DNA of 64,000 nt from Paenibacillaceae bacterium (lineage in GTDB: Bacteria > Bacillota > Bacilli > Paenibacillales > Paenibacillaceae), in NCBI GenBank assembly GCA_900766135.1, contig CAAFUF010000001.1:1-64000 (forward strand). Direction: 5' to 3'. Shown in pieces: positions 34,015 to 42,299 of the stretch. The position numbers and the translations under genes are program-made. A model generated the notes under the pieces. That model ran no database searches. It saw only the letters and a program-made list of their open reading frames with translations, and was not told where the DNA came from. The stretch's first letter is position 1. Every line of letters starts with the position of its first letter.

Positions 34015-34998
34015 ATGGAAAAGAAATCGATAGGCTCTTCGCTTCGGGTCAGTCCGCTCGGGTTCGGGGGATGGGCGATCGGGGGACCGTTTTGGCTGGA
34101 CGGCCTGCCGGACGGTTGGGGCGATATCCATGACGCGGAGTCGATTCGGGCAATCGAAACCGCGCTGGAACGGGGGATCAATTTCATCGATACGGCGGAT
34201 GCTTACGGCACCGGCCACAGCGAGGAGATCATCGGGCAGGCGCTGCGAGGCCGGCGGCAAGACGCCGTCGTCGCCACGAAATTCGGCTTTACGTATGATG
34301 CTGCAAGTCGCAACGTGTTTACGAAAATCGATGTGTCCCCCGGCTACATCCGCTCCGCCTGCCAGGCCTCCTTACGGCGCCTCGCCACGGATTACATCGA
34401 TTTGTACCAGATTCACCCGGGCGAGTTCTCGGTCGAGCAGCTTGACGCGGCCATCGATGCGCTGGAACGGTTAAAGCAGGAGGGCCTCATCCGCGAATAC
34501 GGCTGGAGCACCGCAAACACGGCCTGCGCTGAGCAGTTTGCTCGGCGGTCCTCCGGCGCCGCCATCCAGCATCCTTTTAATGTGCTCTCCAACGATAGCG
34601 CCATGGTGGAATTGTGCGAGCGGCACGGTCTGAGCAGCATCAACAATTCTCCGCTGGCGATGGGACTGTTAAGCGGCAAGTTTACGGCTTCGTCGAACCT
34701 GCCGGCCGAGGATGTGCGCGGGAGCAGCCACGAGTGGGTGCTGTACTTTAAGGACGGCAAACCCAAAGCCGAATATTTGGCGAAGTTGGACGCGGTCCGC
34801 GAAATTCTGACGTCCGGCGGCCGGAGCCTGGTACAGGGGGCGCTGGCCTGGATTTGGGGGAAAAGCGCATGCACGATCCCGATCCCGGGGTTGAAGAACG
34901 TCAAGCAGGTGGAGGAAGCGGCGGAGGCCATCTCCTATGGTCCGCTGACCCCGGAGCAAATGAACGAAATCGAGTTGATTTTACGGGGACGGGCATAA
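34015..34998 (+). CDS. Aldo/keto reductase
   Basis: A 327-residue NAD(P)H-dependent TIM-barrel reductase. The catalytic tetrad is visible as Asp in INFIDTADAYG with its Tyr, Lys in VVATKFGF, and His in LYQIHPGEF. The C-terminal cofactor-binding motif is TIPIPGLKNVKQVEEAAEAI. I chose the ATG at 34015 with GGGAGG 12 bases upstream; the upstream frame to 33982 lacks a site. Its divergent MocR partner binds PLP, so pyridoxal or another aldehyde could be the substrate, but this is a guess. A bidirectional terminator follows. Confidence 0.9.
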   Translation: MEKKSIGSSLRVSPLGFGGWAIGGPFWLDGLPDGWGDIHDAESIRAIETALERGINFIDTADAYGTGHSEEIIGQALRGRRQDAVVATKFGFTYDAASRNVFTKIDVSPGYIRSACQASLRRLATDYIDLYQIHPGEFSVEQLDAAIDALERLKQEGLIREYGWSTANTACAEQFARRSSGAAIQHPFNVLSNDSAMVELCERHGLSSINNSPLAMGLLSGKFTASSNLPAEDVRGSSHEWVLYFKDGKPKAEYLAKLDAVREILTSGGRSLVQGALAWIWGKSACTIPIPGLKNVKQVEEAAEAISYGPLTPEQMNEIELILRGRA

Positions 34999-35016
34999 GC
35001 AGAGACCCTGCAAACC

Positions 35017-35054
35017 AAAAGACCTTTTCGGGCAAAGAGCCGAAAAGGTCTTTT
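35017..35054. terminator. Bidirectional terminator
   Basis: AAAAGACCTTTTCGG pairs perfectly with CCGAAAAGGTCTTTT around an eight-base loop, with flanking A and T tracts. It separates two convergent genes. Confidence 0.85.
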
Positions 35055-35081
35055 ATAGTTAAAAGGATAAACTCCGGAGAA

Positions 35082-36194
35082 TCAGCTTAGCGTGGCGAGG
35101 GATTCCTTCGTGAACGGCTGCAGTTCATCCACGAGGCCGTCGCGGATCTTGGCCGCCCAGGCCGGGTCGGTCAGCAGCGCGCGGCCGACGGCAACGAGAT
35201 CGAACTCGCCGCGTTCAAGACGCTCGACCAGTTGCTCAATCCCGGTTGTTTCCCCGCCTTGGCCCGACTCGAACAAGCTGGTGAACTCGGAGTTCAAGCC
35301 GACGGAACCGACGGTGATCGTAGGTTTGCCGGTCAGCTTGCGCGTCCAGCCGGCCAAGTTCAGCTCCGAGCCCGCGAACTCCGGCTCCCAGAAGCGGCGA
35401 GTGGAGGCGTGGAAAATATCGACGCCGGCAGCACTTAATGGAGCCAAGAACCGCTCCAATTCCTCAGGAGTAGCAGCCAGCTTGGCGCTGTAGTCGACAG
35501 GCTTCCATTGCGAGAAGCGGAAAATGATCGGGAATTCCGGCCCAACTGCGGCCCGGACCGCTTCAATGACCTCAACGGCAAAGCGGGTACGCCCGACAAG
35601 GTCGCCGCCGTACTCGTCGGTACGCTTATTGGTGACCTCCCAGAAAAACTGGTCGATCAAATAGCCGTGTGCCCCGTGGATTTCGACGGCATCAAAGCCG
35701 AGGCGTTTCGCATCCGCGGCAGACTGGGCATAAGCCTGAACCAGCTCCTGAATCTCCTGCTTCGTCAGCGGTTCGGAAACCGGCTGGCCGGTTAAGCTGA
35801 GACCGGATGGGCCGATGGGATCGACATTCGACTCAGGGAACGTCTCCCGTTGGCGGGCCGTGCCGGTATGCCAGATTTGGGGAGCGATTTTACCGCCGGC
35901 TTCATGCACTTCATGGACGACCTTCTGCCACCCTGCCAATGCTTCTTCACCGTAAAAATGGGGCACATCCCGATCCGCAGGTGCTGCCGGGTGGTTAATG
36001 ACCGTACCTTCCGTAATAATCAGTCCAACGCCGTTCTCCGCTCTGCGGCGGTAATAACCGGCCACGTTGGAACCGGGAACGCCGCCCGGCGAGAAAGACC
36101 GGGTCATGGGGGCCATGACGACCCGGTTTGCAAGCTTAAGACCGCCGCCTTCAAAAGGTTGGAACAGGGCGGTTGCCGTTTTGGAAATGGACAT
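35082..36194 (-). CDS. NADH:flavin oxidoreductase (old yellow enzyme, OPR-like branch)
   Basis: A 370-residue FMN ene-reductase, different from the one at 17.6-18.7 kb. Typical segments are NRVVMAPMTRS, WHTGTARQRE, VEIHGAHGYLIDQFFWEVTNKRTDEYGG with the His-His substrate pair, and VGRALLTDPAW at the FMN site. HxxH here, versus HxxN in the other enzyme, points to the OPR/NemA-like branch acting on N-ethylmaleimide, nitro compounds or enals. GGAGAG precedes the ATG. An ArsR regulator lies upstream on the same strand, with a palindrome between them. Confidence 0.91.
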   Translation of the reverse strand: MSISKTATALFQPFEGGGLKLANRVVMAPMTRSFSPGGVPGSNVAGYYRRRAENGVGLIITEGTVINHPAAPADRDVPHFYGEEALAGWQKVVHEVHEAGGKIAPQIWHTGTARQRETFPESNVDPIGPSGLSLTGQPVSEPLTKQEIQELVQAYAQSAADAKRLGFDAVEIHGAHGYLIDQFFWEVTNKRTDEYGGDLVGRTRFAVEVIEAVRAAVGPEFPIIFRFSQWKPVDYSAKLAATPEELERFLAPLSAAGVDIFHASTRRFWEPEFAGSELNLAGWTRKLTGKPTITVGSVGLNSEFTSLFESGQGGETTGIEQLVERLERGEFDLVAVGRALLTDPAWAAKIRDGLVDELQPFTKESLATLS

Positions 36195-36231
36195 GGTGAT
36201 CTCTCCTCTTTATGTCTTATTTTATACATAT

Positions 36232-36247
36232 ATCTAAATATATAGAT
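36232..36247. promoter_or_regulatory. Palindrome between arsR-like and old yellow enzyme genes
   Basis: ATCTA-N6-TAGAT is a short imperfect palindrome in an AT-rich spacer, about 40 bases upstream of the leftward oxidoreductase. It is a candidate ArsR operator. Confidence 0.5.
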
Positions 36248-36295
36248 TAACTTATGAATAAGCAAGAGAATCTTTTGTAAAATTTTCCTAAATGA

Positions 36296-36622
36296 TTATT
36301 TGGTTTTCAGCTTGGCGGCAAATTGCTCCAGGAAGGCGTCGATCCCTTCATCATTTAGCCGATAGTAGGTATATTGCCCATGACGGCGCGATTCTAACAG
36401 TCCGCTTTTTTGCATGCTGGCTAAGTAAGAAGAAATCACGGATTGCGCCAATCCGAATTTTTCTTGAATGGAGCCGACGCATACGCTTCCCGGAAATTCC
36501 TCTTTGATGACATCCGGCAGTTCGTATTTCAATTTCTCCGGTTCCCGCAGCCAACATAGGATGTTAAGCCGAGTCTCATTCGAGAGGGCCTTCAGCACGG
36601 CCAGCATGTCTTGGTCTTTCAT
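36296..36622 (-). CDS. ArsR-family winged-helix regulator
   Basis: The 108-residue protein has a typical ArsR winged helix: DMLAVLKALSNETRLNILCWLREPE at the start, then SIQEKFGLAQSVISSYLASMQKSGLLESRRHGQYTYYRL. Cysteines are at two sites (NILCWL and SVCVGS), which could sense thiol-reactive compounds, but no CxxC metal motif is present. It lies 100 bases upstream of the old yellow enzyme gene on the same strand and probably represses it through the intervening palindrome. Confidence 0.88.
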   Translation of the reverse strand: MKDQDMLAVLKALSNETRLNILCWLREPEKLKYELPDVIKEEFPGSVCVGSIQEKFGLAQSVISSYLASMQKSGLLESRRHGQYTYYRLNDEGIDAFLEQFAAKLKTK

Positions 36623-36707
36623 CTCCAGACCCCCCGTTCTTGGTTGGTTTGTTCCCAGTATAACAAAACTTTCGCCGATTCATAAAGAGAGGAGATGGCA
36701 AAGTTCT

Positions 36708-36735
36708 TTGTTTTTGTTTGAGGTTTCGTTATAAT
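36708..36735 (+). promoter_or_regulatory. Promoter of the leader-rlmA unit
   Basis: TTGTTT, 16 bases and a perfect TATAAT. The 40-base transcribed stretch that follows ends at the leader ORF ribosome site GGGAGGG. Confidence 0.7.
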
Positions 36736-36776
36736 CAAAAGGCATGATCAAACGAAGATAGGGAGGGTTAGGGAAA

Positions 36777-36821
36777 ATGGTGCATTACATCAGACTGCGT
36801 CATTCCGCTTTGAACAAGTAA
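36777..36821 (+). CDS. Leader peptide, ErmDL-like (14 codons)
   Basis: ATG at 36777 follows GGGAGGGTTAGGG and reads MVHYIRLRHSALNK before a TAA. It aligns without gaps to the ErmDL leader peptide MTHSMRLRFPTLNQ (quoted from memory), including Arg6-Leu7-Arg8, His3, Leu12 and Asn13, and is the same length. In ErmDL the ribosome stalls with macrolide or ketolide bound when Leu7 is in the P site and Arg8 in the A site. It ends 230 bases ahead of an rRNA methyltransferase gene. The ORF sits inside nested inverted repeats, see the attenuator. Confidence 0.75.
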   Translation: MVHYIRLRHSALNK

Positions 36822-36951
36822 TTTCATATGTTCAAAGGCTCTGTTCGCCTGAACAGGGTAAACGGGATCAGTCTGCCCATTTTCATAACTCTTCATCGGA
36901 TATATTCAATAGGTGAATGAAGGAAGGCGGCCGTGCTGTCTTTCTTTTTTT
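36791..36951 (+). promoter_or_regulatory. Putative attenuator with terminator ahead of rlmA
   Basis: Mutually exclusive pairings are visible. CTTTGAAC (36808-36815) pairs with GTTCAAAG (36830-36837). The latter region alternatively pairs, as GTTCA-GGC with a two-base bulge, with GCCTGAAC (36847-36854). CAGACTG over codons 5-7 (36791-36797) also pairs with CAGTCTG (36869-36875). An intrinsic terminator, GAAGGAAGGC with GCTGTCTTTC at 36919-36944, is followed by seven T. Its left arm overlaps GAAG of a competing CTTC...GAAG stem. Stalling at codon 7 would cover the first arm. Confidence 0.65.
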
Positions 36952-37051
36952 GCGCCCATTAGGCCTTATTTAGGCATGCTTGTCCGGGCTTCTATGTTCA
37001 TGGGCTTTCTCCCCCCTTTACTCTGTAAGGCAAAGGAAAGGAAGGGAAAGC

Positions 37052-37933
37052 ATGAATCAACCCATCAACGGCGCAGGACGCGCGAGAAACGATATATCCA
37101 TCTTAAAATGCCCGGTATGCGGAGGGCGATTTGACGCGAACGGCCCGCAAAGCTTGACCTGCCCCCAAGGGCATGCGTTTGATATGGCGAAGCAAGGTTA
37201 CTTCAACCTGACGATTCGTCCGGCTCATAGCCATTACGACAAGGAGCTCTTCGCCGCTAGGCGGAGTATCATTACGGAAAGCCGCTTATACGCCCCTCTG
37301 CACGAAACGATCGCAAGGATGATCGCGAACCGAGCCGGCAACCCTGCTTCTGGCGGACTGGTCGTCGATATGGGCTGCGGGGAAGGCTCGCATTTGCAGA
37401 AAATTTTGCATGGGCTGGGTCCGTCGGGCTGGATTGGCCTGGGAGTCGATTTGTCCAAAGAAGGCATCCGTTTGGCTGCCCGACAGTATGCGGATGGACT
37501 TTGGGTCGTTTCGGATTTGGCCCATGCGCCGCTGCAGGACCAATCGGCTCAGGTGGTACTCAACCTGCTGTCCCCGGCCAATTATCGGGAGTTTAAGCGA
37601 ATCCTTGCTCCGGAGGGCGTTCTCGTCAAAGTCGTTCCGGGTGCGGACTACTTGCGGGAGCTGCGGGAGACGTTGCACGGCGACAGCAACAAAAGGGATT
37701 ACTCCAACGCCAACATCGTGACGTTGTTCCGCCAACATTTTTCTAAGATGGAAGTGGTGCATTTGAAGTACCGGCAGTGGTTAGATACCGAGGCCTTGCG
37801 TGATTTAGTGCGCATGAGCCCGCTCGCCTGGTCCGCGGAGCAGGCGAAAATCGCGGCGTTTACGGATCGGGATGGCGCGGAAATCACCGTGGACGTGGAT
37901 CTGTTGTTGGGTCGGAAGGACTCGCTTAGCTAG
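37052..37933 (+). CDS. rlmA: 23S rRNA (guanine-N1) methyltransferase, RlmA(II) type
   Basis: A 293-residue SAM-dependent enzyme. The N-terminal zinc finger reads CPVCGGRF with CPQGHAF (about residues 18-40), and the linker FDMAKQGYFNLTIRP is a family signature. The Rossmann methyltransferase core has VVDMGCGEGSHLQKIL, then VSDLAHAPLQDQSAQVVLNLLSPANYREFKRIL. Gram-positive RlmA(II)/TlrB enzymes methylate G748 in helix 35 and, with an Erm methylation at A2058, cause resistance to tylosin-type macrolides. AAAGGAAGGGAAAG precedes the ATG. A leader peptide and terminator lie upstream and suggest macrolide-induced expression. Confidence 0.88.
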   Translation: MNQPINGAGRARNDISILKCPVCGGRFDANGPQSLTCPQGHAFDMAKQGYFNLTIRPAHSHYDKELFAARRSIITESRLYAPLHETIARMIANRAGNPASGGLVVDMGCGEGSHLQKILHGLGPSGWIGLGVDLSKEGIRLAARQYADGLWVVSDLAHAPLQDQSAQVVLNLLSPANYREFKRILAPEGVLVKVVPGADYLRELRETLHGDSNKRDYSNANIVTLFRQHFSKMEVVHLKYRQWLDTEALRDLVRMSPLAWSAEQAKIAAFTDRDGAEITVDVDLLLGRKDSLS

Positions 37934-37998
37934 ACGGCAAATCCGCATTGCGCTATCATTTACTAGACTAAAGATCTTGTACGGATGGGAGCAGGCAT

Positions 37999-38682
37999 AT
38001 GATCGGGACATTGGTGAACACTGCGGCGATTTTGGCGGGCAGCGTGCTGGGAAGCATTTTCAAGAAAGGGCTGAAGGAAAAGTATCAGACCGCGCTGTTT
38101 ACCGCGATCGGCTTGGCCGCTACGCTGCTGGGGATTAACGCCGCGGTGGCGCATATGAAGGACAGCTCGTTTCCCGTGCTGTTCATTATCAGCTTGGCGG
38201 CGGGGAGTCTGATCGGGACGGCGCTGGATATCGACGGTAGTTTCCAGAGGCTGGTCGGGCGTTTCTCCACCTCGAATCTAGGTCAGGGGTTGTCCACGGG
38301 AATTCTGCTGTTTTGCATCGGGACCCTGTCGATCCTGGGACCGATCGAAAGCGCAATTCACGGAAATCACACCTATCTGTACATGAACGCAACCCTGGAT
38401 CTTGTGACCTCCATGGTGTTGGCCTCCTCGTATGGCATCGGGATTGCACTAACTGCCGTCGTGCTCTTTCTTTGGCAGGGAGCGATTTATATGAGCGCCG
38501 ACTATCTGGCGCCTTTTCTGACGGCCCCGTTGCTGACCGAAATCTCCATCGTCGGCGGCGTGCTGATTGCAAGCTCGGGGTTATCGATTTTGAAAATCAT
38601 CGAGGCGAAAACCTTGAACATGCTGCCGGCGTTGTTAGTGCCGGTGATCTGGTTTTTGTTGAAGGGGTTATTGGGTTATTGA
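37999..38682 (+). CDS. DUF554 family membrane protein
   Basis: The 227-residue protein has six or seven hydrophobic helices and the family phrases NTAAILAGSVLGS, ATLLGINAA, GSLIGTALDIDG, GTLSILGPIESA and LDLVTSMVLASSYGIG. It is a DUF554 (YdfK/YqgA-like) inner-membrane protein with no known biochemical function. The short 65-base gap after rlmA leaves co-transcription open. A terminator follows. Confidence 0.88.
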   Translation: MIGTLVNTAAILAGSVLGSIFKKGLKEKYQTALFTAIGLAATLLGINAAVAHMKDSSFPVLFIISLAAGSLIGTALDIDGSFQRLVGRFSTSNLGQGLSTGILLFCIGTLSILGPIESAIHGNHTYLYMNATLDLVTSMVLASSYGIGIALTAVVLFLWQGAIYMSADYLAPFLTAPLLTEISIVGGVLIASSGLSILKIIEAKTLNMLPALLVPVIWFLLKGLLGY

Positions 38683-38685
38683 AAG

Positions 38686-38726
38686 AACGCTCCTTTCGGG
38701 TATATCTGCCCGAAAGGAGCGTTTTC
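38686..38726 (+). terminator. Intrinsic terminator after the DUF554 gene
   Basis: AACGCTCCTTTCGGG pairs perfectly with CCCGAAAGGAGCGTT around an eight-base loop, followed by TTTT. Confidence 0.85.
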
Positions 38727-38822
38727 ATATTGATCCATCGATCAAGCTACCTTCCGATTTTCATGAACCCTGCCAACTTCGATCTGTGATAAAGTAATAG
38801 CAAACCGGGAAAGGGATGGGTT

Positions 38823-40550
38823 ATGAGACGCTTAATAAGACTTCAAGGCTCGGTGTTTACGCGGTTCGTGGCTGCTTTTTTACTAGCGATCATGCCGATT
38901 TGCGCGATCGGGGTGACGCTCTACAATTGGCAAATCCGCTTGTTGGACAACACGACGGTAGAAGCCTTTGGAACAGCCGCCAAACACGGCTTCGATAAAA
39001 TGGAAAACGAATTGGATAAAGTGAAGACGCTTTCATATGCGGTTTTGGCGGACGAGGATTTGCTGGCGCTGGCGAATTCCGGGATGATTATGGACAACTA
39101 TCAGAAGACCGTATCGATGAACCGTTATATCCGCCGCATGGAAAATTTGCAGGATAGCAGCAGTTATATCCAAAGAGTCGTGACCTATATCCCGGGCCTG
39201 AATCGCGTTTTGGATGCATCCGGCGATCTGTCCTCGGACGCGGGAAACCCGTTGCAAATTTACGCGGCGTCGCAGCGGCAAAACGGGTGGCATTTTACCG
39301 TATGGGAGGACCGCTTGTTCTATGTCTTGACGAGTCCCGGCGCCGCGGCGGGGAAATCCAATTTCACCTATCTGCTGATCGTTGAACTATCCGCAAGCCG
39401 GATCCGAAACGAACTGGCCGGGATTGCGGGCGCCGAGCAGGCGATCGTATATGACGCCCATCATACATATGCGGCATACGCAAGGGATTCCGATCCAGCG
39501 GATCGTCCTATCGATTTGAAAAGCTTGGTGCTGCAAAAGGCGAACGCCGATCCGCTCAAAGTAAACGCCGGCGGACGGACCGCCTGGATCGTGAACCAGG
39601 ATTCGGAATACCAGGGCTTAAGCCTGGCGGCTTATCTGCCCGAGGGAGAAATCAACCCTCAACTGAGGGAACTGCGACGGTATTTTATTATCTTTAGCTT
39701 GGCGGTGATTTTGACCGTGTTTATTCTAACCTACCTAACCGCCAATCTGATCAAGCGACCGTTGGGCAAGCTGGTGTCGGCCTTCAACGAGGTGGAGCGG
39801 GGTAATTTGAACTTGCGGCTGGAGCACCGGAATAACGATGAGTTCCGCTACATCTACCGTTCCTTCAACGCGATGGTCGCTAAAATCAAAGGGCTGCTGG
39901 AGCAAGTTTACGAGCAGAAGATACTGGCGCAAAGCGCGGAACTGAAGCAGCTGCAGTCGCAAATCAATCCGCATTTCCTGTACAACAGCTTTTTCGTGAT
40001 CCGCAATATGGCGAGATTAAACGATACCGAAAGCGTCAAACGCTTTACGGAGTATTTGGCCAAATATTATCAATTCATGACCCGGCGGGAGTCCGGCGAT
40101 GTCCGCTTGGCCGAAGAGGTGGAGCATTCCCGCGTCTACGCCGATATCCAAAAAATGCGGTTCGGCGAGAGGATCCAGATCCGCTTTGGCGAAGTTCCGC
40201 CGTCCGCCGCGAATCGGCTTGTGCCGCGCCTGATCTTGCAGCCGCTGGTCGAGAACGTGTTTGAGCACGGAATCAGCAGCCTGGCGGAGGAAGGGATTAT
40301 TCAGGTTGACTTTGCCGACGAGGACGGAAAGTTGACCGTATGCGTAGAGGACAACGGGGGGATTTCCGAAGCGGAGATCGAAGCGATCCGGCAAAGCTTG
40401 AAACAGCCTTTCGGCGAGGTGAGCGGCATCGTCAACATCCACAAACGGCTGCGGCTTCTCTTCGGCGAAACCAGCGGCATCGGCGTGGACCGGAGCGGGC
40501 TGGGCGGCTTGAAAATCACGTTAACGATAGGTGGGACAGAACATGTATAA
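38823..40550 (+). CDS. Sensor histidine kinase, YesM/LytS type
   Basis: This 575-residue membrane kinase has helix 1 near residues 16-38, an extracellular sensory domain, helix 2 near 283-305 and a HAMP linker. The YesM-type phosphoacceptor block QSQINPHFLYNSFFVIRN carries His384, and a GHKL ATPase domain has ENVFEHGI and VEDNGG. It signals to the response regulator that overlaps its end by eight bases. GGGATGGG precedes the ATG. The alpha-galactoside importer and enzymes follow in the same direction, so it probably senses that sugar or the binding protein loaded with it. Confidence 0.93.
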   Translation: MRRLIRLQGSVFTRFVAAFLLAIMPICAIGVTLYNWQIRLLDNTTVEAFGTAAKHGFDKMENELDKVKTLSYAVLADEDLLALANSGMIMDNYQKTVSMNRYIRRMENLQDSSSYIQRVVTYIPGLNRVLDASGDLSSDAGNPLQIYAASQRQNGWHFTVWEDRLFYVLTSPGAAAGKSNFTYLLIVELSASRIRNELAGIAGAEQAIVYDAHHTYAAYARDSDPADRPIDLKSLVLQKANADPLKVNAGGRTAWIVNQDSEYQGLSLAAYLPEGEINPQLRELRRYFIIFSLAVILTVFILTYLTANLIKRPLGKLVSAFNEVERGNLNLRLEHRNNDEFRYIYRSFNAMVAKIKGLLEQVYEQKILAQSAELKQLQSQINPHFLYNSFFVIRNMARLNDTESVKRFTEYLAKYYQFMTRRESGDVRLAEEVEHSRVYADIQKMRFGERIQIRFGEVPPSAANRLVPRLILQPLVENVFEHGISSLAEEGIIQVDFADEDGKLTVCVEDNGGISEAEIEAIRQSLKQPFGEVSGIVNIHKRLRLLFGETSGIGVDRSGLGGLKITLTIGGTEHV

Positions 40551-42162
40551 ACTGCTGGTCGTCGACGACGAACCGTTTATTTTGGACGGCTTGGTCGATC
40601 TTTTTCAGGAAAATGAAGAGCTTGATGTCTACAGCGCCGCTTCGGGAGACAAGGCCCTTGAGCTTCTAAGCCGAACCCGCATGGACATCGTGCTGAGCGA
40701 TATACGCATGCCGGGCACAAGCGGCCTGGAGCTGCAAAAGGAAATCCAGCGGCAGTGGCCTTACTGCAAGCTGGTTTTTCTTACGGCGCACAGCGAATTT
40801 GCGTATACCTACCAGGCGATCCAAAACAACGCGGTAGGTTACGTGCTCAAAAGCGAAGGCGAGGAGGCGATCGTCGAAGCCGTGAACCGTTGCCTTCGGG
40901 AGATCCGACGGGAGCGGCAGACCCAGGAATTTATCAAGGAGAACGAGGACTACATCGCCTCGGCGCTTCCCATGCTGCAAAGCGCGTGTCTGCTGAAGCT
41001 GCTGGAAGGCGAGCCGGCGGAAGAGTATCTGCGCGATTTCGGCAAATACCGGATCCGCCTTAACCCGGAGGAGCCGGCCATCCTGGTCGCGTTGCGCCTC
41101 GACAGAAAATCGCTGCGCGGTACGTCGCACAGCCAGCTTCATCTTTTTCTGCAAATTAAGGCAGTGTTTCAAAAGTATCTTGCGGACGTATTTACCGGCT
41201 ACGAGGCGACCTTCGAAGGCAAGCACATGATCTGGGTGCTTCAACCGAACGGGGAGGAGCAAAACCTGTTGTATTTGAAGGAAACCTTGGAAATCGTGCA
41301 GGCGCATTGTCTTGAGGCGTTGGGCGCTTCCGTCTCCGTCATCTACGACGATTATGCCGAATGGCGAGACCTCCCCGGGCGCTTCGGCGCCGTCAAACTG
41401 ATCCTGAATCAAATCACGATCAACGATGACGAGCTGGTTCTGGCCAATTCCCGCTTCTATCTGGAGCGCAAAGGCGAGGAGTCCGGGCGGCCGGAGAGGG
41501 AGGCGGGGCGGATGAAACGGTTGTCCTTGCTGCGAAGCTGCCTTGAAGAAGAGGAGGACACGTTGTTTTATCGAACCTTGAGCGAGCTGCTGAACGAGGA
41601 CGAAGGCCCGAGGGATGCGCTGCTGGATAACCTGGAGCTGTACCATGCTCTCACTGACATGCTAATGTCCTATATCAGCACCCGCAAGCTGTCCAAAGAG
41701 CTGCTGTCCGACCAGGACCTGTTCGAGCTGTTTACCCGTTTCCGCGACAAAAGCTCCATGGAGAACAGCATCGTCAAGCTGGCGGGGCGGATCTTCGCAC
41801 TCCGCCAAAAGAAGCAGGCGACGCATAGCAACAATTTCGTCGCCAAGGTCAAGCATTATATCTCCGGGCATTTGTCCGAGGACCTTTCGTTAGCAACGCT
41901 CGCCGAACGGTTTTATATCAACCCCGTATACATGTCGCGTTTATACAAGCAGACGACCGGCAGCAATTTGGCCGACGATATCACCCGCCTAAGGATCGAA
42001 TACGCCGAACGCCTGTTGCGGGATACTGAAATCAAGATCCACCAGATTGCCAAAGAATCGGGATACGATTCGGCGGCTTATTTTACCCGGGTGTTCAAAA
42101 AGCAAAAAGGGGTAACGCCCAATGAATACCGCGCTCGATTTGCTCCGAATCTTCCGGACTAG
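40543..42162 (+). CDS. AraC-type response regulator
   Basis: The 539-residue partner of the preceding kinase has a receiver domain (VVDDEPFILD with acidic Asp8 and Asp9, and the phosphorylated Asp53 in LSDIRMPG) and a long linker. The AraC helix-turn-helix pair occupies the last 100 residues (HYISGHLSEDLSLATLAERF, then IAKESGYDSAAYFTRVFKK). I use the ATG at 40543, eight bases before the end of the kinase gene; a longer frame adds a few residues. The importer genes follow after 137 bases and are its likely targets. Confidence 0.93.
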   Translation: MYKLLVVDDEPFILDGLVDLFQENEELDVYSAASGDKALELLSRTRMDIVLSDIRMPGTSGLELQKEIQRQWPYCKLVFLTAHSEFAYTYQAIQNNAVGYVLKSEGEEAIVEAVNRCLREIRRERQTQEFIKENEDYIASALPMLQSACLLKLLEGEPAEEYLRDFGKYRIRLNPEEPAILVALRLDRKSLRGTSHSQLHLFLQIKAVFQKYLADVFTGYEATFEGKHMIWVLQPNGEEQNLLYLKETLEIVQAHCLEALGASVSVIYDDYAEWRDLPGRFGAVKLILNQITINDDELVLANSRFYLERKGEESGRPEREAGRMKRLSLLRSCLEEEEDTLFYRTLSELLNEDEGPRDALLDNLELYHALTDMLMSYISTRKLSKELLSDQDLFELFTRFRDKSSMENSIVKLAGRIFALRQKKQATHSNNFVAKVKHYISGHLSEDLSLATLAERFYINPVYMSRLYKQTTGSNLADDITRLRIEYAERLLRDTEIKIHQIAKESGYDSAAYFTRVFKKQKGVTPNEYRARFAPNLPD

Positions 42163-42299
42163 TTCCATGGTTGCAAGCGGATTCATTTTGGTTGAGAGAA
42201 GACAAGAAAGGTAGAGATCTTATTATATTCAGCGTGCCGCAGGCTGAACTACACTTAAAGCGAAGGTTAGGCACAACAAAAAAAGGGTGGTGTAGGGCA

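Noticed and set aside
42172..42185. Possible cre site ahead of the alpha-galactoside binding protein
   Set aside because: Only 11 of 14 positions match and two central ones are lost. It is not near a clear promoter.
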